Below are positions 13,401 through 24,700 of a DNA stretch of 64,000 nucleotides, piece by piece. The notes below the pieces were generated by a model, which was not told the DNA's origin, made no database searches, and worked only from the letters and a program-made list of their open reading frames with translations. The position numbers and the translations under genes were made by a program. Within the stretch, counting starts at the first letter, position 1, and each line of letters starts with the position of its first letter. Source of the stretch: Bombus terrestris (lineage: Eukaryota > Arthropoda > Insecta > Hymenoptera > Apidae); contig NW_025963595.1 in assembly GCF_910591885.1 (NCBI RefSeq), positions 124,001 through 188,000 on the forward strand, given 5' to 3'.

Positions 13401-14970
13401 GTTGTCCCACGTTGTCCCACGTTGTCCCACGTTGTCCCACGATGTCCCACGTTGTCCAACGGTGTCCAACGGTGTCCAACGATGTCCAACGATGTCCAAC
13501 GGTGTCCCACGATGTCCAACGATGTCCAACGATGTCCAACGGTGTCCCACGTTGTCCCACGTTGTCCCACGTTGTCCCACGTTGTCCCACGTTGTCCCAC
13601 GGTGTCCAACGATGTCCAACGGTGTCCAACGGTGTCCCACGGTGTCCAACGGTGTCCCACGTTGTCCCACGTTGTCCCACGTTGTCCCACGTTGTCCCAC
13701 GTTGTCCAACGATGTCCAACGGTGTCCCACGTTGTCCCACGTTGTTCCATGGTTTCCCACGTTGTCCCACGTTGTCCCACGTTGTCCCACGTTGTCCCAC
13801 GTTGTCCCACGGTGTCCCACGGTGTCCAACGATGTCCAACGGTGTCCCACGTTGTCCCACGTTGTCCCACGTTGTCCCACGTTGTCCCACGTTGTCCCAC
13901 GTTGTCCCACGTTGTCCCACGTTGTCCCACGTTGTCCCACGTTGTCCCACGTGGTCCCACGTTGTCCCACGTTGTCCCACGTTGTCCCACGTTGTCCCAC
14001 GTTGTCCCACGTTGTCCCACGTTGTCCCACGTTGTCCCACGTGGTCCCACGTTGTCCCACGTTGTCCCACGGTGTCCAACGATGTCCAACGGTGTCCCAC
14101 GTTGTCCAACGGTGTCCCACGTTGTCCCACGTGGTCCCACGTTGTCCCACGTTGTCCCACGATGTCCCACGTTGTCCCACGTTGTCCCACGTTGTCCCAC
14201 GTTGTCCCACGTTGTCCCACGTTGTCCCACGTTGTCCCACGTTGTCCCACGTTGTCCCACGTTGTACAACGATGTCCAACGGTGTCCCACGTTGTCCCAC
14301 GTTGTTCCATGGTTTCCCACGTTGTCCCACGTTGTCCCACGGTGTCCAACGATGTCCAACGGTGTCCAACGGTGTCCAACGGTGTCCAACGGTGTCCCAC
14401 GTTGTCCCACGTTGTCCCACGTTGTCCCACGGTGTCCAACGATGTCCAACGTTGTCCCACGTTGTCCCACGTTGTCCCACGATGTCCCACGTTGTCCCAC
14501 GTTGTCCCACGTTGTCCCACGTTGTCCCGCGTTGTCCCACGTTGTCCCACGTTGTCCCACGTTGTCCCACGTTGTCCCACGTTGTCCCACGTTGTCCCAC
14601 GTTGTCCCACGTTGTCCCACGTTGTCCCACGTTGTCCCACGGTGTCCAACGGTGTCCAACGATGTCCAACGTTGTCCCACGTTGTCCCACGTTGTCCCAC
14701 GTTGTCCCACGATGTCCCACGTTGTCCCACGTTGTCCCACGTTGTCCCACGGTGTCCAACGATGTCCAACGGTGTCCAACGGTGTCCAACGGTGTCCAAC
14801 GGTGTCCCACGTTGTCCCACGTTGTCCCACGGTGTCCAACGATGTCCAACGGTGTCCAGCGATGTCCAACGGTGTCCCACGTTGTCCCACGTTGTCCCAC
14901 GTTGTCCCACGTTGTCCCACGTTGTCCCACGTTGTCCCACGTTGTCCCACGTTGTCCCACGTTGTCCCAC

Positions 14971-15260
14971 GATGTCCAACGATGTCCAACGGTGTCCAAC
15001 GGTGTCCAACGGTGTCCAACGATGTCCAACGATGTCCAACGATGTCCAACGGTGTCCAACGATGTCCAACGATGTCCAACGGTGTCCCACGATGTCCAAC
15101 GATGTCCAACGATGTCCAACGGTGTCCAACGATGTCCAACGGTGTCCAACGATGTCCAACGATGTCCAACGGTGTCCCACGATGTCCAACGATGTCCAAC
15201 GATGTCCAACGGTGTCCAACGGTGTCCAACGGTGTCCCACGGTGTCCAACGGTGTCCCAC
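14971..15260. repeat. 290-bp module, copy 4
   Basis: Same order, but the first unit is C instead of B. The copy at 32,991 shares this change, which marks the two as direct relatives at an offset of about 18,010-18,020 bp. Confidence 0.85.
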
Positions 15261-16770
15261 GTTGTCCCACGTTGTCCCACGTTGTCCCACGTTGTCCCAC
15301 GATGTCCCACGTTGTCCAACGGTGTCCAACGGTGTCCAACGATGTCCAACGATGTCCAACGGTGTCCCACGATGTCCAACGATGTCCAACGATGTCCAAC
15401 GGTGTCCCACGTTGTCCCACGTTGTCCCACGTTGTCCCACGTTGTCCCACGTTGTCCCACGGTGTCCAACGATGTCCAACGGTGTCCCACGTTGTCCAAC
15501 GGTGTCCCACGTTGTCCCACGTTGTCCCACGTTGTCCCACGTTGTCCCACGTTGTCCCACGTTGTCCCACGTTGTCCCACGTTGTCCCACGTTGTCCCAC
15601 GTTGTCCCACGTTGTCCCACGTTGTCCCACGGTGTCCAACGATGTCCAACGGTGTCCAACGGTGTCCCACGGTGTCCAACGGTGTCCCACGTTGTCCCAC
15701 GTTGTCCCACGTTGTCCCACGTTGTCCCACGTTGTCCCACGTTGTCCAACGATGTCCAACGGTGTCCCACGTTGTCCCACGTTGTTCCATGGTTTCCCAC
15801 GTTGTCCCACGTTGTCCCACGTTGTCCCACGTTGTCCCACGTTGTCCCACGGTGTCCCACGGTGTCCAACGATGTCCAACGGTGTCCCACGTTGTCCCAC
15901 GTTGTCCCACGTTGTCCCACGGTGTCCCACGTTGTCCCACGGTGTCCCACGTTGTCCCACGTTGTCCCACGTTGTCCCACGTTGTCCCACGTTGTCCCAC
16001 GTTGTCCCACGTTGTCCAACGATGTCCAACGGTGTCCCACGTTGTCCCACGTTGTTCCATGGTTTCCCACGTTGTCCCACGTTGTCCCACGTTGTCCCAC
16101 GTTGTCCCACGTTGTCCCACGGTGTCCCACGGTGTCCAACGATGTCCAACGGTGTCCCACGTTGTCCCACGTTGTCCCACGTTGTCCCACGTTGTCCCAC
16201 GTTGTCCCACGATGTCCCACGTTGTCCCACGTTGTCCCACGTTGTCCCACGTTGTCCCACGTTGTCCCACGTTGTCCCACGTTGTCCCACGTGGTCCCAC
16301 GTTGTCCCACGTTGTCCCACGGTGTCCAACGATGTCCAGCGGTGTCCCACGTTGTCCAACGGTGTCCCACGTTGTCCCACGTTGTCCCACGTTGTCCCAC
16401 GTTGTCCCACGATGTCCCACGTTGTCCCACGTTGTCCCACGTTGTCCCACGTTGTCCCACGTTGTCCCACGTTGTCCCACGTTCTCCCACGTTGTCCCAC
16501 GTTGTCCCACGTTGTCCCACGGTGTCCAACGATGTCCAACGGTGTCCCACGTTGTCCCACGTTGTCCCACGTTGTCCCACGGTGTCCAACGATGTCCAAC
16601 GGTGTCCAACGGTGTCCCACGGTGTCCAACGGTGTCCCACGTTGTCCCACGTTGTCCCACGTTGTCCCACGTTGTCCCACGTTGTCCCACGATGTCCCAC
16701 GTTGTCCCACGTTGTCCCACGTTGTCCCACGTTGTCCCACGTTGTCCCACGTTGTCCCACGTTGTCCCAC

Positions 16771-16940
16771 GGTGTCCAACGATGTCCAACGGTGTCCAAC
16801 GGTGTCCAACGGTGTCCAACGATGTCCAACGATGTCCAACGATGTCCAACGGTGTCCAACGATGTCCAACGATGTCCAACGGTGTCCCACGATGTCCAAC
16901 GATGTCCAACGATGTCCAACGATGTCCAACGGTGTCCCAC
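16771..16940. repeat. 170-bp 5' half-module, copy 1
   Basis: The order is B C B B B C C C B C C D C C C C D. It equals the first 15 units of the 290-bp module plus C D, so it is the left half with a new right end. Relatives at 28,311 and 34,501 keep the same order. Confidence 0.8.
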
Positions 16941-17750
16941 GTTGTCCCACGTTGTCCCACGTTGTCCCACGTTGTCCCACGTTGTCCCACGGTGTCCAAC
17001 GATGTCCAACGGTGTCCAACGGTGTCCCACGGTGTCCAACGGTGTCCCACGTTGTCCCACGTTGTCCCACGTTGTCCCACGTTGTCCCACGTTGTCCCAC
17101 GATGTCCCACGTTGTCCCACGTTGTCCCACGTTGTCCCACGTTGTCCCACGTTGTCCCACGGTGTCCAACGATGTCCAACGGTGTCCAACGGTGTCCAAC
17201 GGTGTCCAACGATGTCCAACGATGTCCAACGATGTCCCACGTTTTCCAACGGTGTCCCACGTTGTCCCACGTTGTCCCACGTTGTCCCACGTTGTCCCAC
17301 GTTGTCCCACGTTGTCCCACGTTGTCCCACGTTGTCCCACGTTGTCCCACGTTGTCCCACGTTGTCCCACGTTGTCCCACGTTGTCCCACGTTGTCCCAC
17401 GGTGTCCAACGATGTCCAACGGTGTCCAACGGTGTCCCACGGTGTCCAACGGTGTCCCACGTTGTCCCACGTTGTCCCACGTTGTCCCACGTTGTCCCAC
17501 GTTGTCCCACGTTGTCCAACGATGTCCAACGGTGTCCCACGTTGTCCCACGTTGTTCCATGGTTTCCCACGTTGTCCCACGTTGTCCCACGTTGTCCCAC
17601 GTTGTCCCACGTTGTCCCACGGTGTCCCACGTTGTCCCACGTTGTCCCACGTTGTCCCACGTTGTCCCACGTTGTCCCACGATGTCCCACGTTGTCCCAC
17701 GTTGTCCCACGTTGTCCCACGTTGTCCCACGTTGTCCCACGTTGTCCCAC

Positions 17751-17920
17751 GGTGTCCAACGGTGTCCAACGGTGTCCAACGGTGTCCAACGGTGTCCAAC
17801 GATGTCCAACGATGTCCAACGTTGTCCAACGGTGTCCAACGATGTCCAACGATGTCCAACGGTGTCCCACGATGTCCAACGATGTCCAACGATGTCCAAC
17901 GATGTCCAACGGTGTCCCAC
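17751..17920. repeat. 170-bp 5' half-module, copy 2 (variant)
   Basis: The order is B B B B B C C F B C C D C C C C D. The second unit is B instead of C and the eighth is F (17,821). The copy at 37,601 has both changes. Confidence 0.8.
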
Positions 17921-18550
17921 GTTGTCCCACGTTGTCCCACGTTGTCCCACGTTGTCCCACGTTGTCCCACGGTGTCCAACGATGTCCAACGGTGTCCCAC
18001 GTTGTCCAACGGTGTCCCACGTTGTCCCACGTTGTCCCACGTTGTCCCACGTTGTCCCACGTTGTCCCACGTTGTCCCACGTTGTCCCACGTTGTCCCAC
18101 GTTGTCCCACGTTGTCCCACGTTGTCCCACGTTGTCCCACGTTGTCCCACGTTGTCCAACGGTGTCCCACGTTGTCCCACGTTGTCCCACGTTGTCCCAC
18201 GTTGTCCCACGTTGTCCCACGTTGTCCCACGTTGTCCAACGATGTCCAACGGTGTCCCACGTTGTCCCACGTTGTTCCATGGTTTCCCACGTTGTCCCAC
18301 GTTGTCCCACGTTGTCCCACGGTGTCCAACGATGTCCAACGGTGTCCAACGGTGTCCCACGTTGTCCCACGTTGTCCCACGGTGTCCAACGATGTCCAAC
18401 GGTGTCCCACGTTGTCCAACGATGTCCAACGGTGTCCCACGTTGTCCCACGTTGTCCCACGTTGTCCCACGTTGTCCCACGTTGTCCCACGTTGTCCCAC
18501 GATGTCCCACGTTGTCCCACGTTGTCCCACGTTGTCCCACGTTGTCCCAC

Positions 18551-18720
18551 GATGTCCAACGATGTCCAACGATGTCCAACGGTGTCCAACGATGTCCAAC
18601 GGTGTCCAACGATGTCCAACGATGTCCAACGGTGTCCCACGATGTCCAACGATGTCCAACGATGTCCAACGGTGTCCAACGGTGTCCAACGGTGTCCCAC
18701 GGTGTCCAACGGTGTCCCAC
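18551..18720. repeat. 170-bp 3' half-module, copy 1
   Basis: The order is C C C B C B C C D C C C B B D B D, matching the last 17 units of the 290-bp module. It follows an A run and so looks like a truncation at a fixed internal point. Confidence 0.8.
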
Positions 18721-21700
18721 GTTGTCCCACGTTGTCCCACGTTGTCCCACGTTGTCCCACGATGTCCCACGTTGTCCAACGGTGTCCAACGGTGTCCAAC
18801 GATGTCCAACGATGTCCAACGGTGTCCCACGATGTCCAACGATGTCCAACGATGTCCAACGGTGTCCCACGTTGTCCCACGTTGTCCCACGTTGTCCCAC
18901 GTTGTCCCACGGTGTCCAACGATGTCCAACGATGTCCAACGGGGTCCAACGGTGTCCCACGGTGTCCAACGGTGTCCCACGTTGTCCCACGTTGTCCCAC
19001 GTTGTCCCACGTTGTCCCACGTTGTCCCACGTTGTCCCACGTTGTCCAACGATGTCCAACGGTGTCCCACGTTGTCCCACGTTGTTCCATGGTTTCCCAC
19101 GTTGTCCCACGTTGTCCCTCGTTGTCCCACGTTGTCCCACGTTGTCCCACGGTGTCCCACGGTGTCCAACGATGTCCAACGGTGTCCCACGTTGTCCCAC
19201 GTTGTCCCACGTTGTCCCACGTTGTCCCACGGTGTCCAACGATGTCCAACGATGTCCAACGGGGTCCAACGGTGTCCCACGGTGTCCAACGGTGTCCCAC
19301 GTTGTCCCACGTTGTCCCACGGTGTCCAACGATGTCCAACGATGTCCAACGGGGTCCAACGGTGTCCCACGGTGTCCAACGGTGTCCCACGTTGTCCCAC
19401 GTTGTCCCACGTTGTCCCACGTTGTCCCACGTTGTCCCACGTTGTCCCACGTTGTCCAACGATGTCCAACGGTGTCCCACGTTGTCCCACGTTGTTCCAT
19501 GGTTTCCCACGTTGTCCCACGTTGTCCCTCGTTGTCCCACGTTGTCCCACGTTGTCCCACGTTGTTCCATGGTTTCCCACGTTGTCCCACGTTGTCCCTC
19601 GTTGTCCCACGTTGTCCCACGTTGTCCCACGGTGTCCAACGATGTCCAACGATGTCCAACGGGGTCCAACGGTGTCCCACGGTGTCCAACGATGTCCAAC
19701 GATGTCCAACGGTGTCCCACGATGTCCAACGATGTCCAACGATGTCCAACGGTGTCCAACGGTGTCCAACGGTGTCCCACGGTGTCCAACGGTGTCCCAC
19801 GTTGTCCCACGTTGTCCCACGTTGTCCCACGTTGTCCCACGATGTCCCACGTTGTCCAACGGTGTCCAACGGTGTCCAACGATGTCCAACGATGTCCAAC
19901 GGTGTCCCACGATGTCCCACGTTGTCCCACGTTGTCCCACGTTGTCCCACGTTGTCCCACGTTGTCCAACGATGTCCAACGGTGTCCCACGTTGTCCCAC
20001 GTTGTTCCATGGTTTCCCACGTTGTCCCACGTTGTCCCACGTTGTCCCACGTTGTCCCACGTTGTCCCACGGTGTCCAACGATGTCCAACGGTGTCCCAC
20101 GTTGTCCAACGGTGTCCCACGTTGTCCCACGTTGTCCCACGTTGTCCCACGTTGTCCCACGATGTCCCACGTTGTCCCACGTTGTCCCACATTGTCCCAC
20201 GTTGTCCCACGTTGTCCCACGTGGTCCCACGTTGTCCCACGTTGTCCCACGTTGTCCCACGTTGTCCCACGATGTCCCACGTTGTCCCACGTTGTCCCAC
20301 GTTGTCCCACGATGTCCCACGTTGTCCCACGTTGTCCCACGTTGTCCCACGTTGTCCCACGATGTCCCACGTTGTCCCACGTTGTCCCACGTTGTCCCAC
20401 GTTGTCCCACGGTGTCCAACGATGTCCAACGGTGTCCAACGGTGTCCCACGGTGTCCAACGGTGTCCCACGTTGTCCCACGTTGTCCCACGTTGTCCCAC
20501 GTTGTCCCACGTTGTCCCACGATGTCCCACGTTGTCCCACGTTGTCCGACGTTGTCCCACGTTGTCCCACGTTGTCCCACGTTGTCCCACGGTGTCCCAC
20601 GATGTCCCACGTTGTCCCACGTTGTCCCACGTTGTCCCACGATGTCCCACGTTGTCCCACGTTGTCCCACGGTGTCCAACGATGTCCCACGTTGTCCCAC
20701 GTTGTCCCACGTTGTCCCACGATGTCCCACGTTGTCCCACGTTGTCCGACGTTGTCCCACGTTGTCCCACGTTGTCCCCGGTTGTCCCACGGTGTCCCAC
20801 GTTGTCCCACGTTGTCCCACGTTGTCCCACGGTGTCCAACGATGTCCAACGGTGTCCCACGTTGTCCCACGTTGTCCCACGTTGTCCCACGGTGTCCAAC
20901 GATGTCCAACGGTGTCCAACGGTGTCCCACGGTGTCCAACGGTGTCCCACGTTGTCCCACGTTGTCCCACGTTGTCCCACGTTGTCCCACATTGTCCCAC
21001 GTTGTCCCACTTTGTCCCACGTTGTCCCACGTTGTCCCACCTTGTCCCACGTTGTCCCACGTTGTCCCACGTTGTCCCACGTTGTCCCACGTTGTCCCAC
21101 GGTGTCCAACGATGTCCAACGGTGTCCAACGGTGTCCCACGGTGTCCAACGGTGTCCCACGTTGTCCCACGTTGTCCCACGTTGTCCCACGTTGTCCCAC
21201 GTTGTCCAACGATGTCCAACGGTGTCCCACGTTGTCCCACGTTGTTCCATGGTTTCCCACGTTGTCCCACGTTGTCCCACGTTGTCCCACGTTGTCCCAC
21301 GTTGTCCCACGGTGTCCAACGATGTCCAACGGTGTCCCACGTTGTCCAACGGTGTCCCACGTTGTCCCACGTTGTCCCACGTTGTCCCACGTTGTCCCAC
21401 GATGTCCCACGTTGTCCCACGTCGTCCCACGTTGTCCCACGTTGTCCCACGTTGTCCCACGATGTCCCACGTTGTCCCACGTTGTCCGACGTTGTCCCAC
21501 GTTGTCCCACGTTGTCCCACGTTGTCCCACGGTGTCCCACGATGTCCCACGTTGTCCCACGTTGTCCCACGTTGTCCCACGATGTCCCACGTTGTCCCAC
21601 GTTGTCCCACGGTGTCCAACGATGTCCCACGTTGTCCCACGTTGTCCCACGTTGTCCCACGATGTCCCACGTTGTCCCACGTTGTCCGACGTTGTCCCAC

Positions 21701-22900
21701 GTTGTCCCACGTTGTCCCACGTTGTCCCACGTTGTCCCACGTTGTCCCACGTTGTCCCACGTTGTCCCACGTTGTCCCACGTTGTCCCACGGTGTCCAAC
21801 GATGTCCAACGGTGTCCCACGTTGTCCAACGGTGTCCCACGTTGTCCCACGTTGTCCCACGTTGTCCCACGTTGTCCCACGTTGTCCCACGTTGTCCCAC
21901 GGTGTCCAACGATGTCCAACGGTGTCCCACGTTGTCCCACGTTGTCCCACGTTGTCCCACGGTGTCCAACGATGTCCAACGGTGTCCAACGGTGTCCCAC
22001 GGTGTCCAACGGTGTCCCACGTTGTCCCACGTTGTCCCACGTTGTCCCACGTTGTCCCACATTGTCCCACGTTGTCCCACTTTGTCCCACGTTGTCCCAC
22101 GTTGTCCCACGTTGTCCCACGTTGTCCCACGTTGTCCCACGTTGTCCCACGTTGTCCCACGTTGTCCCACGGTGTCCAACGATGTCCAACGGTGTCCAAC
22201 GGTGTCCCACGGTGTCCAACGGTGTCCCACGTTGTCCCACGTTGTCCCACGTTGTCCCACGTTGTCCCACGTTGTCCAACGATGTCCAACGGTGTCCCAC
22301 GTTGTCCCACGTTGTTCCATGGTTTCCCACGTTGTCCCACGTTGTCCCACGTTGTCCCACGTTGTCCCACGTTGTCCCACGGTGTCCAACGATGTCCAAC
22401 GGTGTCCCACGTTGTCCAACGGTGTCCCACGTTGTCCCACGTTGTCCCACGTTGTCCCACGTTGTCCCACGATGTCCCACGTTGTCCCACGGTGTCCAAC
22501 GATGTCCAACGGTGTCCCACGTTGTCCCACGTTGTCCCACGTTGTCCCACGTTGTCCCACGTTGTCCCACGATGTCCCACGTTGTCCCACGTTGTCCCAC
22601 GTTGTCCCACGTTGTCCCACGTTGTCCCACGTTGTCCCACGTTGTCCCACGTTGTCCCACGTTGTCCCACGGTGTCCAACGATGTCCAACGGTGTCCAGC
22701 GATGTCCAACGGTGTCCCACGTTGTCCCACGTTGTCCCACGTTGTCCCACGTTGTCCCACGTTGTCCCACGTTGTCCCACGTTGTCCCACGTTGTGCCAC
22801 GTTGTCCCACGTTGTCCCACGTTGTCCCACGATGTCCCACGTAGTCCCACGTTGTCCCACGTTGTCCCACGTTGTCCCACGTTGTCCCACGTTGTCCCAC

Positions 22901-23190
22901 GGTGTCCAACGATGTCCAACGGTGTCCAACGGTGTCCAACGGTGTCCAACGATGTCCAACGATGTCCAACGATGTCCAACGGTGTCCAACGATGTCCAAC
23001 GATGTCCAACGGTGTCCCACGATGTCCAACGATGTCCAACGATGTCCAACGGTGTCCAACGATGTCCAACGGTGTCCAACGATGTCCAACGATGTCCAAC
23101 GGTGTCCCACGATGTCCAACGATGTCCAACGATGTCCAACGGTGTCCAACGGTGTCCAACGGTGTCCCACGGTGTCCAACGGTGTCCCAC
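22901..23190. repeat. 290-bp module, copy 5
   Basis: Counterpart of 11,751-12,040 at offset 11,150. It lacks the gatgttcaac change of that copy, so the change arose after the large duplication. Confidence 0.85.
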
Positions 23191-24560
23191 GTTGTCCCAC
23201 GTTGTCCCACGTTGTCCCACGTTGTCCCACGATGTCCCACGTTGTCCAACGGCGTCCAACGGTGTCCAACGATGTCCAACGATGTCCAACGGTGTCCCAC
23301 GATGTCCAACGATGTCCAACGATGTCCAACGGTGTCCCACGTTGTCCCACGTTGTCCCACGTTGTCCCACGTTGTCCCACGTTGTCCCACGGTGTCCAAC
23401 GATGTCCAACGGTGTCCAACGGTGTCCGACGGTGTCCAACGGTGTCCCACGTTGTCCCACGTTGTCCCACGTTGTCCCACGGTGTCCAACGATGTCCCAC
23501 GATGTCCCACGTTGTCCCACGTTGTCCCACGTTGTCCCACGTTGTCCCACGTTGTCCCACGTTGTCCCACGGTGTCCAACGATGTCCAACGGTGTCCAAC
23601 GGTGTCCAACGGTGTCCAACGATGTCCAACGATGTCCAACGATGTCCAACGGTGTCCAACGATGTCCAACGATGTCCCACGATGTCCCACGTTGTCCCAC
23701 GTTGTCCCACGTTGTCCCACGGTGTCCCACGATGTCCAACGGTGTCCCACGTTGTCCCACGTTGTCCCACGTTGTCCCACGTTGTCCCACGTTGTCCCAC
23801 GTTGTCCCACGTTGTCCCACGTTGTCCCACGTTATCCCACGTTGTCCCACGTTGTCCCACGTTGTCCCACGGTGTCCAACGGTGTCCAACGATGTCCAAC
23901 GTTGTCCCACGTTGTCCCACGTTGTCCCACGTTGTCCCACGTTGTCCCACGTTGTCCCACGTTGTCCCACGTTGTCCCACGGTGTCCAACGATGTCCAAC
24001 GGTGTCCAACGGTGTCCAACGGTGTCCAACGGTGTCCCACGTTGTCCCACGTTGTCCCACGTTGTCCCACGGTGTCCAACGATGTCCAACGGTGTCCAGC
24101 GATGTCCAACGGTGTCCCACGTTGTCCCACGTTGTCCCACGTTGTCCCACGTTGTCCCACGTTGTCCCACGTTGTCCCACGTTGTCCCACGTTGTCCCAC
24201 GTTGTCCCACGATGTCCCACGTTGTCCCACGTTGTCCCACGTTGTCCCACGTTGTCCCACGTTGTCCCACGTTGTCCCACGGTGTCCAACGATGTCCAAC
24301 GGTGTCCAACGGTGTCCAACGGTGTCCAACGATGTCCAACGATGTCCAACGATGTCCAACGGTGTCCAACGATGTCCAACGATGTCCAACGGTGTCCCAC
24401 GTTGTCCCACGTTGTCCCACGTTGTCCCACGTTGTCCCACGTTGTCCCACGGTGTCCAACGGTGTCCAACGATGTCCAACGTTGTCCCACGTTGTCCCAC
24501 GTTGTCCCACGTTGTCCCACGATGTCCCACGTTGTCCCACGTTGTCCCACGTTGTCCCAC

Positions 24561-24700
24561 GGTGTCCAACGATGTCCAACGGTGTCCAACGATGTCCAAC
24601 GATGTCCAACGGTGTCCCACGATGTCCAACGATGTCCAACGATGTCCAACGGTGTCCAACGGTGTCCAACGGTGTCCCACGGTGTCCAACGGTGTCCCAC
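24561..24700. repeat. 140-bp form of the 3' half-module
   Basis: The order is B C B C C D C C C B B D B D, a form with a shortened left end. The same 14-unit order appears at 59,259-59,398, about 35 kb away. Confidence 0.75.

Larger units (their letters stand above)
8541..17640. repeat. HOR-B copy 1 (about 9 kb)
   Basis: Tracers recur in copy 2 in the same order. At offset 11,140: attgtcccac 9,051/20,191, gttgtccgac 9,401/20,541, gttgtccccg 9,631/20,771, attg/tttg pair 9,851-9,871/20,991-21,011. At 11,150: ggcgtccaac 12,101/23,251 and ggtgtccgac 12,271/23,421. At 11,200: J 12,891/24,091. At 11,300: G-H 13,741/25,041. At 12,020: gttgtacaac 14,261/26,281. At 11,550: G-H 16,051/27,601 and L 16,481/28,031. 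At 11,540: G-H 17,551/29,091. Left of 8,541 the match to 19,671 fails. The step to 12,020 reflects about 0.7 kb extra in copy 2; the step back down partly reflects a 270-bp local duplication here (G-H 15,781 and 16,051). Confidence 0.85.
17641..19680. repeat. Linker between HOR-B copies, with a private ggggtccaac cluster
   Basis: Part of this linker (about 17,700-19,110) resembles 37,550-38,800 at offsets 19,850 falling to 19,680; a gttgtccaac unit buried in a B/C block at 17,821/37,671 is shared. The end holds four ggggtccaac units (18,941, 19,261, 19,351, 19,661), found nowhere else, and three gttgtccctc units (19,111, 19,521, 19,591). Spacings of 310-320 and 90 bp indicate recent local duplications. 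Confidence 0.75.

Noticed and set aside
12..22844. A + strand frame of 7,610 codons, and another at 22,872-49,118
   Set aside because: Equivalent reading of the array in another phase, ended by gtagtcccac (22,841) and gatgtctaac (49,110).
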